A stretch of DNA of 64,000 nucleotides. Source: Erinaceus europaeus (Eukaryota; Chordata; Mammalia; Eulipotyphla; Erinaceidae). The stretch is taken from the NCBI RefSeq assembly GCF_950295315.1, contig NC_080172.1, positions 81,425,118 to 81,489,117 on the forward strand, given 5' to 3'. Below, piece after piece: positions 54,713-64,000 of the stretch. Below the pieces are notes generated by a model, which did no database searches, was not told the DNA's origin, and worked only from the letters and a program-made list of their open reading frames with translations. How positions within the stretch are numbered: the stretch's first letter is position 1; the number at the start of each line of letters is the position of its first letter. The translations under genes were made by a program, and so were the position numbers.

Positions 54713-55977
54713 TCTAATTTTTAAAACCACTTTTCCATTCATGAATCATTTACTCAAACAATTTGATGTGGAATAATTGAGGCAAATATTAATAGTTAAT
54801 TTTTTTGAGAAACAGATTTGCATTGCATGCTATCCAGGAAGATATTCAATGAAATATTTTATTTCATCAATGTCAGAGAACTTCTGGCTGTGGAGATTAT
54901 AGCATAACAATAACTGAGATTATGAGGAAATTCAGATATTGGGAGGAATTTGTGGTTTTTGTGGAATTTAGTTGTAAGTTTTTAGAGTCATAGCTCTTGT
55001 TTTAAAATGCTTATTCACTTCAGTGCTTAACTGTAAGATAAATAAGGTTCATCTGTGGTGCTAAATAATGTTGCATATCCATTTTATTTTTATTTTTAAT
55101 TTTGAATGGATGATTTATAGTTTTCTACTCAAGCAGCACTTAAATATAAATGAATATGAATACATTAGACATTTAGCAATATGTGCACAGAATCTGAGTT
55201 GGATCTAGACATAATGCCATAGCTATTTAGCAGTATATTTATGTGAGCAAAAATACATTTTCATAAGATGATTATAATCTGAATATGCATATAGCCACAT
55301 TCAGTAGATATAAAAAGATACTAGATTTATTCAAGCTGGTCTTTGCTATGTATGACTTAACTATTTTTGAACTAATGGTTTGCTCTCATCCTCAAAATAG
55401 TGGTTATTAATTTTCAGATGTTTTCAGTAGTGTACAGAATGCTGCACAGAACAAGATTTCCTTTTCCCTAAACTTTGAGAAAATTTATTGAAATAGCTTA
55501 CCCCCCCAGTGTGGGGCGTTTCCTTTTCCCAGATATTTGGTGGCTCACATCTCTTGCCTAACTTTCCTCCTGCAAGTTTATTGCTTTCTATACACCTCAT
55601 TTCCTTATATGATTAGCTTTTTTGTGTGTATGCTCTTTTTTTTCATTTTGCATATACATGTGTATCTCTCAAACAGATAGGTACTCAAACATACATGTAG
55701 GCACATGTACACACACTGAAAAGATAGTAAAGAAGATAACACAATCCACTAGAAGGAGGAGGGACTTTTTTCTTGTATACTGTCTTTTATTAGTATTCAG
55801 TAGACGTGTCCTCACTTAAAAAATGTATTTGTTATTGTTTGTTACAAGAGTATAAGATTACAATGTATACTTCTACATCACACCTACCACCAAAATGCTG
55901 CATCCCCATCCTCCTAGCACACAAAGATATCCATAGTCCTCATAAGTATTACAGTTTGCTTGCTTCTGATGTTTGCT

Positions 55978-56163
55978 TTTAATTTATTTATTAGGGTATT
56001 AATGCTTTACATTTGACAGTAAATACAATAGTTTGTACATGCATAACATTTCCCAGTTTTCCATATAACAATACAACCCCCACTAGGTCCTCTGTCATCC
56101 TTCTTGTACCTGTATTCTCCCCACCTATCTACCCCAGAGTCTTTTACTTTGGTGCAATACGCC
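55978..56163 (-). mobile_element. Short L1 3' end (short 3'UTR type), nested
   Basis: Inverted A-rich tail, tagggtattaatgctttaca, tacaatagtttgtacatgca, cccactaggtcctctgtcat, ttttactttggtgcaatacg. The same 3' end as the L1s at 10166 and 14178. Repeats of ttctg(g/a)t..ttt around both edges may be the target duplication. Confidence 0.8.
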
Positions 56164-56794
56164 ATTGCTTCTGGTATTTATTTATTTATCTCTCTTTTTT
56201 TTTGGTAAGCTGATATAAATCAGATCTCTAGGTTCCATATATCTTGGTCATTGTCATTCCATATATATTGGTCATTGTCATTCACATCTCTACTTATTTT
56301 GTTAAACATAATCACCTCTAGTCACATCTATTTTGTCCCAAAGGACATAGTTTCATCTTTTATATTATAGGGTACTATTCCATGGAAGTATCCCATAACT
56401 TCTTTAGCCAGTAGTCTTTTAATGGCCATTTAGGCTGCTTCCATCCTTTGACTGTTGTGAATAATGCAGCTATGAACTCAGGGGTGTATATGTCCCTTTG
56501 AATTAATGCTTGAGTGTCCACTGGATAAATACCTAAGAGTGGTATTGCTGGGTCATAAGGTAATTCCATTTCTGTTTGTCTAAGGACTGCCTATACAGTC
56601 TTCCAAAGGGCCTGGTACCAGTTTGCATTCCTACCAGTAGTGAAGCAGAGTTGCCTTTAGACCATAACCTCTCACCATCTATCCTTTTCTGGCTTGTTAA
56701 TATAAGCCATTCTCTCAAGTACGAGATGATATCTCAGCATAGTTTTAATTTACATTTCTTTTTTTTTATAGGTTTTAAATCAGAAAGTCTTTTT

Positions 56795-56957
56795 TTTTTT
56801 TTAAAAAAAAGATCTTATTTATTTGTTAATGAGAAACATAGGAGGAGAGAGAAAAAAATAGGCATCACCCTGGTACATGTGCTGCTGGGGATTGAACTCA
56901 GGACCTCATGCTTGAGAGTCTGATGCTTTATCCACTGCGCCACCACCTAGACCACTA
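56795..56957 (-). mobile_element. Type B SINE (nested in the old L1)
   Basis: A-rich tail inverted, gagaaacataggaggagaga, ggtacatgtgctgctgggga, head ccaccacctagaccac. The flanks aatttacatttcttt and aatttgcatttcttt form a target duplication. Confidence 0.92.
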
Positions 56958-57416
56958 ATTTGCATTTCTTTAGTGATAAATGAAGTGGAGCTTTTATTTA
57001 TGTGTCTACTGACCATGTATATCTCCTCTTTGGAAAACTGTCTGTTTAGTTCTTTGACCCACTTTTTTATTGGGTTATTTTTGATTCTTTTGCAGATCTG
57101 TCTACTGAGTCTTTTTCAAGTTAGCCTTGGTTCCCCAACATTGGGTTTTGCCACTCTTTTGCTCTCCCCCTTTCCTCTGTCTTATTTTCCCTATTGTGTT
57201 CCTCCTTCTGTTTTACTACTGATCATCACATTAAGAGGTGGGATTGCTTTGCCTCTCCTTTTCATGTTGGACTCTTCTCAGAAATCCTTGCAAGGGAGGG
57301 TTGGTAGTGGCAAATTCCTTTAGCTTCTGAATATTTGAAAAGATCTTTATTTATCCCTCATGTGTGAAGGATAATTTAGCAGGATATAGAATTTGTGGTT
57401 GGAAATTCTTATCTTT

Positions 57417-57515
57417 TAGTACTTTGAATATGCCATTCCATTTAGTACTTTCCATTTAGTACTTTCCATTTAGTACATTCCATTTAGTACTTTGAATATG
57501 CCATTCCATTTCCTC
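57417..57515. repeat. Tandem repeat in the old L1
   Basis: Units of ccatttagtactt (13 bp) are repeated four times, bracketed by two copies of tactttgaatatgccattcc. A local duplication of the L1 sequence. Confidence 0.8.
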
Positions 57516-58006
57516 TTTGCCTCTAGGGTGATGAAATCTGATGAAAGCCGGATGGTTCTACCTTTGTATGTGACTTTCTCCCTTTCCCTGACAGTATGCA
57601 ATATTTTTCCTTGTCCCTAGTTTCGAGCAGTTTTACAATAATGCATCTAGGTGTGTCTCATTTTGGATTCAAAAATTTAGGTGTGTGTTCACCTTCTTGG
57701 ATTTCAATATTTTTAATATTGCTCAGGTATGAAAAATTCTCCATTAAAATTTCTCTGTGTTAAAATTTCTTAGGATATGTTAAAATTTCTTTGAATATGT
57801 TCTCTATTCCTTTCTCTCTCTTTTTCCTCAGGGGTCCTAGTAACTCTGATTTTAATTTTTCTGTTGAAGTTTGCTATTTCAGAGAAGTGTGCTTCATTTT
57901 TTCCTAAGCTTTTCCTCTCCAAGAGTTTTTAAATTCATAGTGTGGTGGTTGTGTCTTCTAGTGTTGATGTTCTTTCCTTCACGTGGTTAAGTCCAGGCCT
58001 CTTACC

Positions 58007-58216
58007 TTAATCTGAACTGCATTCAAAGTGCCTTTTAGTCCCTGCAGCTCTGTTTGAAGGTGTGTTTTTGCTTGTTTGTTTTTCCTCAGTAGTTAGTAAT
58101 TCTTTGGTAAAAGCATCACTTTCTTCTTGAATTGATTTCATAAAGAGTTTTCTTAACTGTAGCTCTGTCATATTTTCTAGATCTGTGCTTGTCTGGTCAT
58201 TTGGGTCCTCTGTCAT
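58007..58216 (-). pseudogene. N-terminal piece of an old L1 ORF1
   Basis: 69 open codons: MTEDPNDQTSTDLENMTELQ, then LRKLFMKSIQEESDAFTKEL. This is the L1 ORF1 N-terminal pattern; beyond it the frame is lost. Confidence 0.6.
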
Positions 58217-58659
58217 TGCTTTCTGTGCATTTCTCTTTCCTCATTTAGTGTGAATTTCATTGTTCTGCCAGCAGGAGATGCTGTGACTAAATTGTTTGAT
58301 TTCCTTGTTTATATAACTTGGTAGGGGAATGGAGACTTTATCCTAAGTCACTAGGCCAGTTCTGTGACCTTGATGTCAATATAAGGTCTTCCTCTTGCTG
58401 TTCGAGCCTCTGTGGAGACTCAAGAAGTCACAGTTGTGAATTGATGTGTTTTTAGGTTTTTTTTTTTAAAACAGTCTTTTGTTGCTAAAACTCAGACCCA
58501 AAACTGGCATGTTGTCAGCCACTAGTCTAATTTGGTGCTTACATTCTCTGAGCCCAGCTTTTTAGTCTTGGAAATCACTTACATACCCCCTTTCTGTCCT
58601 CAATCCACATGTGCCTTTACTCACCTGTGGCTTAGGTGTCTTTCTCTTTCTTCCTCTTT

Positions 58660-58745
58660 TCTGTCCTTCCTCCTTCCCTCCCCTCCCCTCCCCTCTCCTC
58701 CCTTCCCTTCCCCTCCCATCCCATCCCCTTCCCTTCCTTTTTTAA
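58660..58745. repeat. CT-rich tract
   Basis: Runs of ctcccctcccctcc and cccatcccatcccc. A low-complexity pyrimidine stretch in the old L1 5'UTR. Confidence 0.85.
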
Positions 58746-60710
58746 CTGTAATTTCTTTAACTGGGATCCAGAGTGGTGAACCTTCCTGCCACACTCCCAG
58801 TCTGGTGCCTGCTGTCCCTGAGTAGGGCCCTTTTGTCCTAGAAATTACCCCCTTTCTGTTCATTAGCCACACATGTTTGTACTCACTTGCGGCTTGGTGA
58901 GTTTTTGATGAAATCCTGGTTGTATTTTGTAGAGTTTTCAGATTATTTCCATTGCTTTTCCTAGTTGATCAGGGAGAGTAAAACACAGCTACTGCTATTC
59001 CATAGCCATGCCTCAGAAAGTTCTCTGTCCTCACATTTTTTTATTGGCATGAAAACTCATTATTAAATCAGTCACTTGCAGTGTGAATATGATCATTAGG
59101 ATGGATTTGGGCCACTTAGGAAATGGCCGCTAATAAAAGCACCTAGAAAAAAACCAAGAAACCAACTAACAATGGGGGCTCTTTTAGTTAGTAAGAAGGG
59201 GAAGAGGAAATGGATTGTGGGTAAGCAATCAAATATGTGCTATTTGAAGCCTCATATTAGAGGGTATAAACCCAAGCTGGGAGGGAGTTTGGTAGGGGTG
59301 AATGAGTAATCCTCAACAGCCTCTCCTCTTACAGAGAGTTCCAGGCAGTGTCTACAAGTCCTCTTCCTTTGGACTCTCATCATTGTGAGGCATCATTGGT
59401 TTGAATGGTAGGGGGATACAATTCATGTGCTGTTGTTGTACATATAAAGTTGTAAAGTCTGACAGTGAATAGTTAACTAAATAGAAGGAGGGAAAAAAAT
59501 GTATACCTTAGAAACAGAAACCTGTTGATCCATGTGTTTCTCTTTGTAATTTTACCATTTTTTTCCTCAGTAATTTATTCTGATTCATTTGTTTAATACA
59601 TAAATATCTGATTTTATTTTTCCTCTTCTTATATTCTCTTTACATTCATGCCTTTATCTACTTAGTATCTTTAAATAAGTTGTAGAGTTTTATTTTGAAA
59701 GCCATCTAATGAAACAAGTAAGAAACTAGTGAAAACTGGTGATAAAATATTCTAAATCACCTCAAAGATCAACACATTTTTAACAAAACATTTATCACAA
59801 AAATGTGTTATTGGTTGTAGTTCATAAACACCAGTATGTTTGTTGTGAATGCTTACTTAGACACCAGTAGACTCAGTTATTACCAAGAAAATTAGGTAAA
59901 GTAAAATAATAATAGTATTAAGATATATGAGTAAAAGTTGCAAATTTTTAGCTGTAAAATTTGTTAGGGATGTTATTGCATAACAGCACTTACTGAATTG
60001 AAAAAGGAGAACATTTAAACTTAGGGTCTTGATGAATAAGACCTGTGTGTTTGTGGTGAGTGAGGGTAGGAGGAAAAAGACAATAAGAGACTATAGAAAA
60101 AGAGGCAGTGCAACATTGTTGTAAATGATTTCCCAATGCGATATTGTATGCTCTTTTGTCTTTCTCTAGAAACATGCGCCCCTCCCCAACCCCACACACA
60201 CCGTCCTAAGGGCAACAGAAAAAAAAAAAAAAGATGGATAAATGAAAGAGGTAGTTTAAAATTCTAGTCATTCCTTCTGGGATTTAAGAAATGCTGCTTA
60301 TGGTGCCCTTGCAAATTTATGGTTTGGTTTGTGGAGTACTGCCCACCATCAATATAATAGTTTAAACATCTGTCTTAATAGAAACCCAGGATAAACTTAA
60401 TTTCCTTTTAATTTATACTTGTTTGTTAATAAGAAATGTGTCCTAAGGGTCTGCCTTACATATCCCTTTCACTCTCAGCCCTGGCTGAGCACTCAATAAA
60501 TATTTGATTATGCTTAGAGCAATAACACACTGAGAGTTTGAAGCCTGGAGAAGGTTTTTGTTCACTTTTACTTAGCTTTTGACCTTAATCAGACATTAAT
60601 TATTTTCACCCATTAACAGTCAGAAATAATGCTTACTTTGAAGAAAAATTTTGATTTTGAATGAATATTTATAAATCTAGAGCTCATGTCAGTAAAAATT
60701 ATGTTAAATT

Positions 60711-60843
60711 AGGGTAGGGATATAGCATAATGGTTTTACAAAGAGACTCTCATGCCTGAGGCTCTAAAGTCCCAGGTTCAGTCCCCCACACCACCATAAA
60801 CCTGTGCTGAACAGTGCTCTGGTAAAAAAAAAAAGAAAAAAAT
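60711..60843 (+). mobile_element. Type D SINE
   Basis: Head gggatatagcataatggttt, gagactctcatgcctgaggc, gttcagtcccccacaccacc, gaacagtgctctggt and an A-run. One of the best-preserved copies of this type. Confidence 0.93.
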
Positions 60844-60944
60844 ATATCTTAAATTACACAAAGAAAGTATAATGAATAATACAGTAGAGAACCTGTAATG
60901 GTATCATACAATTTTTGAAGTATGAATAGTTTAGGTTGTGCCTC

Positions 60945-61065
60945 TTGAAAAAATATTTATTCTATTTATAGAGAGGCAGAGAGAGATAAAGAGTGGGGGG
61001 GTCAGAGTGACATTCTGGTGTATGCACCACTGGAGATACGTAAATCTAGTGCACTACTAGATGAT
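60945..61065 (-). mobile_element. Type E SINE, diverged
   Basis: Inverted tail, gagaggcagagagagataaa, gagtgacattctggtgtatg, accactggagatacgtaaat. Confidence 0.55.
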
Positions 61066-62049
61066 CTGTTTCTATGACTTCCTGATTTAGAAGAATTAGT
61101 ACTTCTAAAGTTTTTTTTTCATAGAAAATAGAACCAGATGTTTTCCTTTTTTGCATACAGCCATATCACAAAGTTAAGTACATTTTGATAAATTATATTT
61201 TTAGGCTTCAATGAGTAGTCTTTTTCTCTACTGAGTATTAGATGCAGAGGAAGTACGCTCAGGGAAAGAATGCCCTAGTCAGAGTGACAGTCTAGACCTT
61301 CCAAGAGGTTCTAGATTCAAACTGGTGCTATCCCCTTTTTAGGCATCTATATAGTTCATATTGGCTTGTGGCAATCGCTTTCACATATTATTCATTAAGA
61401 AGTCATTAAAGCTATACCATAGTTTATTGCTATTTGTGTGGATGAGAACATTAAAGTCTAGGTCTTCAAACACACAATATTGTTATTAGTTCTTTCTATG
61501 TCTATCTAATCTCTTGGTCTGGGGAAGCCACAGTGAGGAGCTTATGGTCTGGTGGGGCACTGAGAAGAAGGGGAAAATGTTATGACCATTTTGGATAGTG
61601 ATTAGTGCTGTGAAGAAAATGAAACTGGATTGTGTGACATAAAGACACCAAGAGGGAAAAGATATTTAGATGAAGTGACCAGATTGAGAATAAAACTTGA
61701 GTAACAGTGAGGCCAAGATCTGGAGACAGATATTCTACAGAGAGGAATTCATGTTAAGCTCTTAAATGAGATCGAGCTTAACATGTTTCAGTATCTTAGT
61801 TAAGTCTAATAATAATAAGATGGGTAAATTATAGAGAGTAAAGGGGTAGGGATTGCAAATGAGGATGAAACTCAAATCAGGATAAGAAGATGCCTTCTTG
61901 GAGTTTCTTTCCAGTTTAATGGGGGAACCACAGAAGATGGTCAAGAAAGAAACGTTACTTGTTATTTACTTTTACTTATTATTCAGTGTGTGGGATTAAA
62001 ACCTACACATTTGTTCTCCTGAGTTGTCTCTGTGACTGAATTTATAGTT

Positions 62050-62170
62050 TATATTATGAAAGCAGAAATGGAGACACCAAAGCATCACTCTGCCACCCAT
62101 AGTGGTCCACTTAGCTTTGTTTTAGTGCTGTCAAATAGTGCTATAGCTTGATCCATGGGCCTCACATATT
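62050..62170 (-). mobile_element. Type E SINE, very diverged
   Basis: tgaaagcagaaatggagaca, caaagcatcactctgccacc, gtgctatagcttgatccatg. A weak match in order only. Confidence 0.4.
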
Positions 62171-62272
62171 GTAAGAATTGCAGTCTGTCCTGTGTATTAT
62201 CTCTTGACCCTAAATTTAGTATTTTCAAGGTTTTGATAACAAACTTGTAGCAAAGCTTAACTATAGCTCAAA

Positions 62273-62274
<2 letters not shown>

Positions 62275-62302
<28 letters not shown>
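62275..62302. repeat. (TA)n microsatellite
   Basis: About 13 ta units, forming the tail of the adjacent inverted SINE. Confidence 0.95.
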
Positions 62303-62306
<4 letters not shown>

Positions 62307-62453
62307 AAAGATTTTATTTATTAATTAATGAAAAAGATAGGAGGGAGAGAAAGAACCAGACATCACTCTGGGATATGTGCTGCTGGGGTTTGAACTTGGG
62401 ACCTCATGCTTGAGAGTTCAGTGCTTTATCTACTATGTCACCTCCCAGACCAC
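62303..62453 (-). mobile_element. Type B SINE
   Basis: Inverted: agattttatttattaattaa, gaaaaagataggagggagag, gggatatgtgctgctggggt, gcttgagagttcagtgcttt, head cacctcccagaccac. Confidence 0.93.
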
Positions 62454-63287
62454 TCAAAAATAGTTGTAAACCTATTAATAATTATAAACTTCATTGCTCA
62501 TGATTTCTTAATGCCCTTCTTCTACATAACCACAATATGTCAATGAGATGTTACTGTTGTAGAATGCTCACACCCAGTTCAACTTTTGTCAGTGTTCTCT
62601 AATGCTCTCAACAGCATTTAGTGAAATGTCTTCTCAGTCTGGGACAGTATTTTATCTTTCCTTGACGTTCATAACCATTATGCTTTTGAAAATTGCCAGC
62701 CAATTATTGTGTAGACTACTTCCTGTCTCAACTTTATATTTCCTGTGATTAGATTTAAGCTATCATTCTTGACAGCTTTATTGCTCAAGTGATGCTTGAT
62801 CTTTTCACCTATCACTGTCAAGTGACATATGCTTATTTTTCCCATTAATCATAATGTAATCTTTTATCACTTGATTAAGGATAAGGTTTGTCCACCTTCT
62901 CTACTATAAAATCATCTTCTTTCCTTTGCAATTAATAAAATTGTGTAGGAAATTACTTTGAAACTACAGCATTATAGCATTATTTCATTCTGTTTTCTTT
63001 CTTTTTCAATATTTGTATTTTCCTTTCTAACAGTGAGAAATATGCTGCTATTAGCCTTCACCTAGCTACTTTTATGATCGATCCTCTGATTCAGCAAGTT
63101 TGTTTCTAGGTATATATTCCACGATCTGTCCTAAGTGGAGGTGTAGGCCATACTCAAGCTAAAAAATTCCTCTTTACTGTTCTTCCCCCCCCCCAATATT
63201 TTTATATCACTTATCATTTCATTTTATTTATTTATGGACTTTCAATATAGTATTCTAGAGGACCTGAAACAAGGTATTGCAAGCCAA

Positions 63288-64000
63288 TAATGTGGGGGAA
63301 AAAAAGAGCAGGAACAACTATTCTGCTATCAGATAAAATGGAGTATCAGGCAAAGGTGATCAGAGTTGAAAACTACATATTGGTCAGAGGATCAGTCCAA
63401 GAGGAATTTTGGGACTTGAACGTAAATAGTGTAAGGTTGATGGCAGCCTGGAGAGCATACTCCAGATTTGCACAACCAAACAAGGGATTGTGGGTTTATA
63501 GGAAGTCATTTAAGCAAGTGTCTGGTGGAAATTGCTCTCTGTTCCTGAGCTCTGTTCGTGCATGCTCTGATCCTGCTGCTCTTGCCTGCTTTTCTCCCTG
63601 GACCAGCCATGCCACTTCCTTGGCACCTGATCACGTTTAGCTGAGCACTGGTAACTAGCTTAAAAGACTCATGGCTCCTGGCCATCATGGCTAGCTGATC
63701 TTTGCCCCTTTGCCTATTTTGCTGTACCTAAATAGCCTGTGATGTAATAAAACTTGTGTTTGTTAAACCCCAGACAATGCCCAGTGGAGCCTTTTATTTT
63801 TTAATTACTATAAGGAGGACATAACCATTAATATATACACTCCCAAGATTATATAAAACAGGTACTTTCAGACCTCAAGAAAATCATCCAATCGTTTGCT
63901 ACTTTAAACAATCTTCGGTGAATAAACTTAAACATATATTGTATACATAGTATATAAATGTACTACCAGATTGTGGAATATATACCTAGAAGCAAACTTG
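63288..64000 (+). mobile_element. Old L1 fragment (ORF2 endonuclease), interrupted
   Basis: The plus strand gives KKRAGTTILLSDKMEYQAKV, VENYILVRGSVQEEF, then after an insertion EDITIINIYTPK and further decayed sequence. This matches the L1 endonuclease block 'AGxAILxSD ... RGSxQEE ... INIYxPN'. It runs off the window end. Confidence 0.75.
63430..63776 (+). mobile_element. Solo-LTR-like insert in the old L1
   Basis: ~347 bp beginning TGTAAGG and ending CAGACA, with AATAAA at 63746-63751 close to the 3' end. That layout suits a solo LTR. I find no matching target duplication at these edges. gagga at 63401-63405 and 63815-63819 would give a larger unit without TG...CA ends, so the limits are uncertain. 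Confidence 0.45.

Larger units (their letters stand above)
55825..59040 (-). mobile_element. Old L1 with internal deletion, several nested inserts
   Basis: Minus strand: 3'UTR (about 55825-55975 and 56170-56350), ORF2 C-terminus (56375-56718; YDPAIPLLGIYPVDTQALIQ), then, without reverse transcriptase or endonuclease, ORF1-region sequence to its N-terminus at 58216 (MTEDPNDQTSTDLENMTELQ) and a 5'UTR to about 59040. It is interrupted by a short L1 3' end (55978-56163) and a type B SINE (56795-56957). Confidence 0.7.
42776..64000 (+). other. SNX7: SNX7 intron 7 (5' part)
   Basis: The intron opens with gtaagt and has no recognised acceptor or following SNX7 exon before the window ends, so it exceeds 21 kb. 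Unannotated single-copy stretches are 50321-50650, 50771-51504, 51647-53905, 54230-54497, 54713-55824, 59041-60710, 61066-62050 and 62456-63280. In these I see AT-rich intron sequence with short homopolymers and no coding or RNA signal. Confidence 0.8.

Noticed and set aside
59990..60240. Small ORFs near a poly(A) run, possible processed pseudogene
   Set aside because: No similarity recognised, no target duplication and no polyadenylation signal before the A-run.
42776..64000. Possible SNX7 exons 8-9
   Set aside because: I looked for the conserved BAR-domain end (LPEEIGKLEDKV, KADWERWKQN-like codons) after exon 7 and did not find it; the exons are probably beyond the window.

Overview
The window is AT-rich vertebrate nuclear DNA from the body of one gene, SNX7 (sorting nexin 7). 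Six coding exons lie on the + strand with canonical GT-AG splice sites and consistent phases: 23153-23335, 30285-30395, 32083-32247, 33506-33704, 36083-36282 and 42689-42775. They encode the region before the PX domain, the PX domain and the first part of the BAR-type C-terminal domain. I could not find the first exon (N-terminus) or the last coding exon(s), so they should lie outside the window. Positions 1-23152 are then intron 1 (partial) and 42776-64000 is intron 7 (partial). The dense tRNA-derived SINEs and the L1 types match what I know of hedgehog (Erinaceus-type) DNA; that assignment is inference.

Almost everything else is repeats. I use these SINE labels. Type A: long SINE with 'cctgcagacctgcttcaccgc' and 'gataggacagagagaaa' blocks (an extended form adds a 'cactatgaatccactgctcctgg' block). 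Type B: 'tgctgctggggattgaac ... tgagagtc ... tttatccactg'. Type C: 'aaagctttccccctgcagg ... caggtgcaccaccacctgg'. Type D: 'gagactctcatgcctgaggct ... accaccataa'. Type E: other shorter or older SINE-like units. L1 copies fall into at least three groups: one with a short 3' end (...ttccccaataaag), one with a long 3'UTR ending in a ~450-bp conserved module, and older degraded copies.

Layout: 1-2030, SINEs and old L1. 2032-4753, a very young non-autonomous class II ERV-like element (470-bp LTRs with 2 differences, 6-bp target duplication). 4974-14175, SINEs, an old L1 and a twin-primed (5'-inverted) L1 nested in it. 14178-21860, a degraded near full-length L1 split by another L1 3' end. 21968-22757, a SINE cluster. 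23153-36282, SNX7 exons 2-6 with SINEs and microsatellites. 36883-38923, a 2-kb copy of a non-LTR retrotransposon whose reverse transcriptase looks like the I/Jockey/Nimb group (common in arthropods and other invertebrates), with an almost intact ORF, preserved CpGs and a clean 11-bp target duplication. This is the most unexpected object in the window. 41750-42424, a SINE stack just before exon 7. 42866-50305, a full-length antisense L1 with a perfect 15-bp target duplication only 75 bp after exon 7, an intact ORF1, ORF2 with four stops but no frameshift, and a duplicated 5'UTR promoter module. 50306-64000, mostly single-copy intron with a cluster of X-box-like (RFX) motifs at 51505-51646, an old L1 at 55825-59040 and an LTR-like insert at 63430-63776.

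Functionally, the only host gene is SNX7, a PX-BAR protein of early and recycling endosomes. The mobile elements matter mainly as intronic cargo that may affect SNX7 splicing, transcription or polyadenylation.
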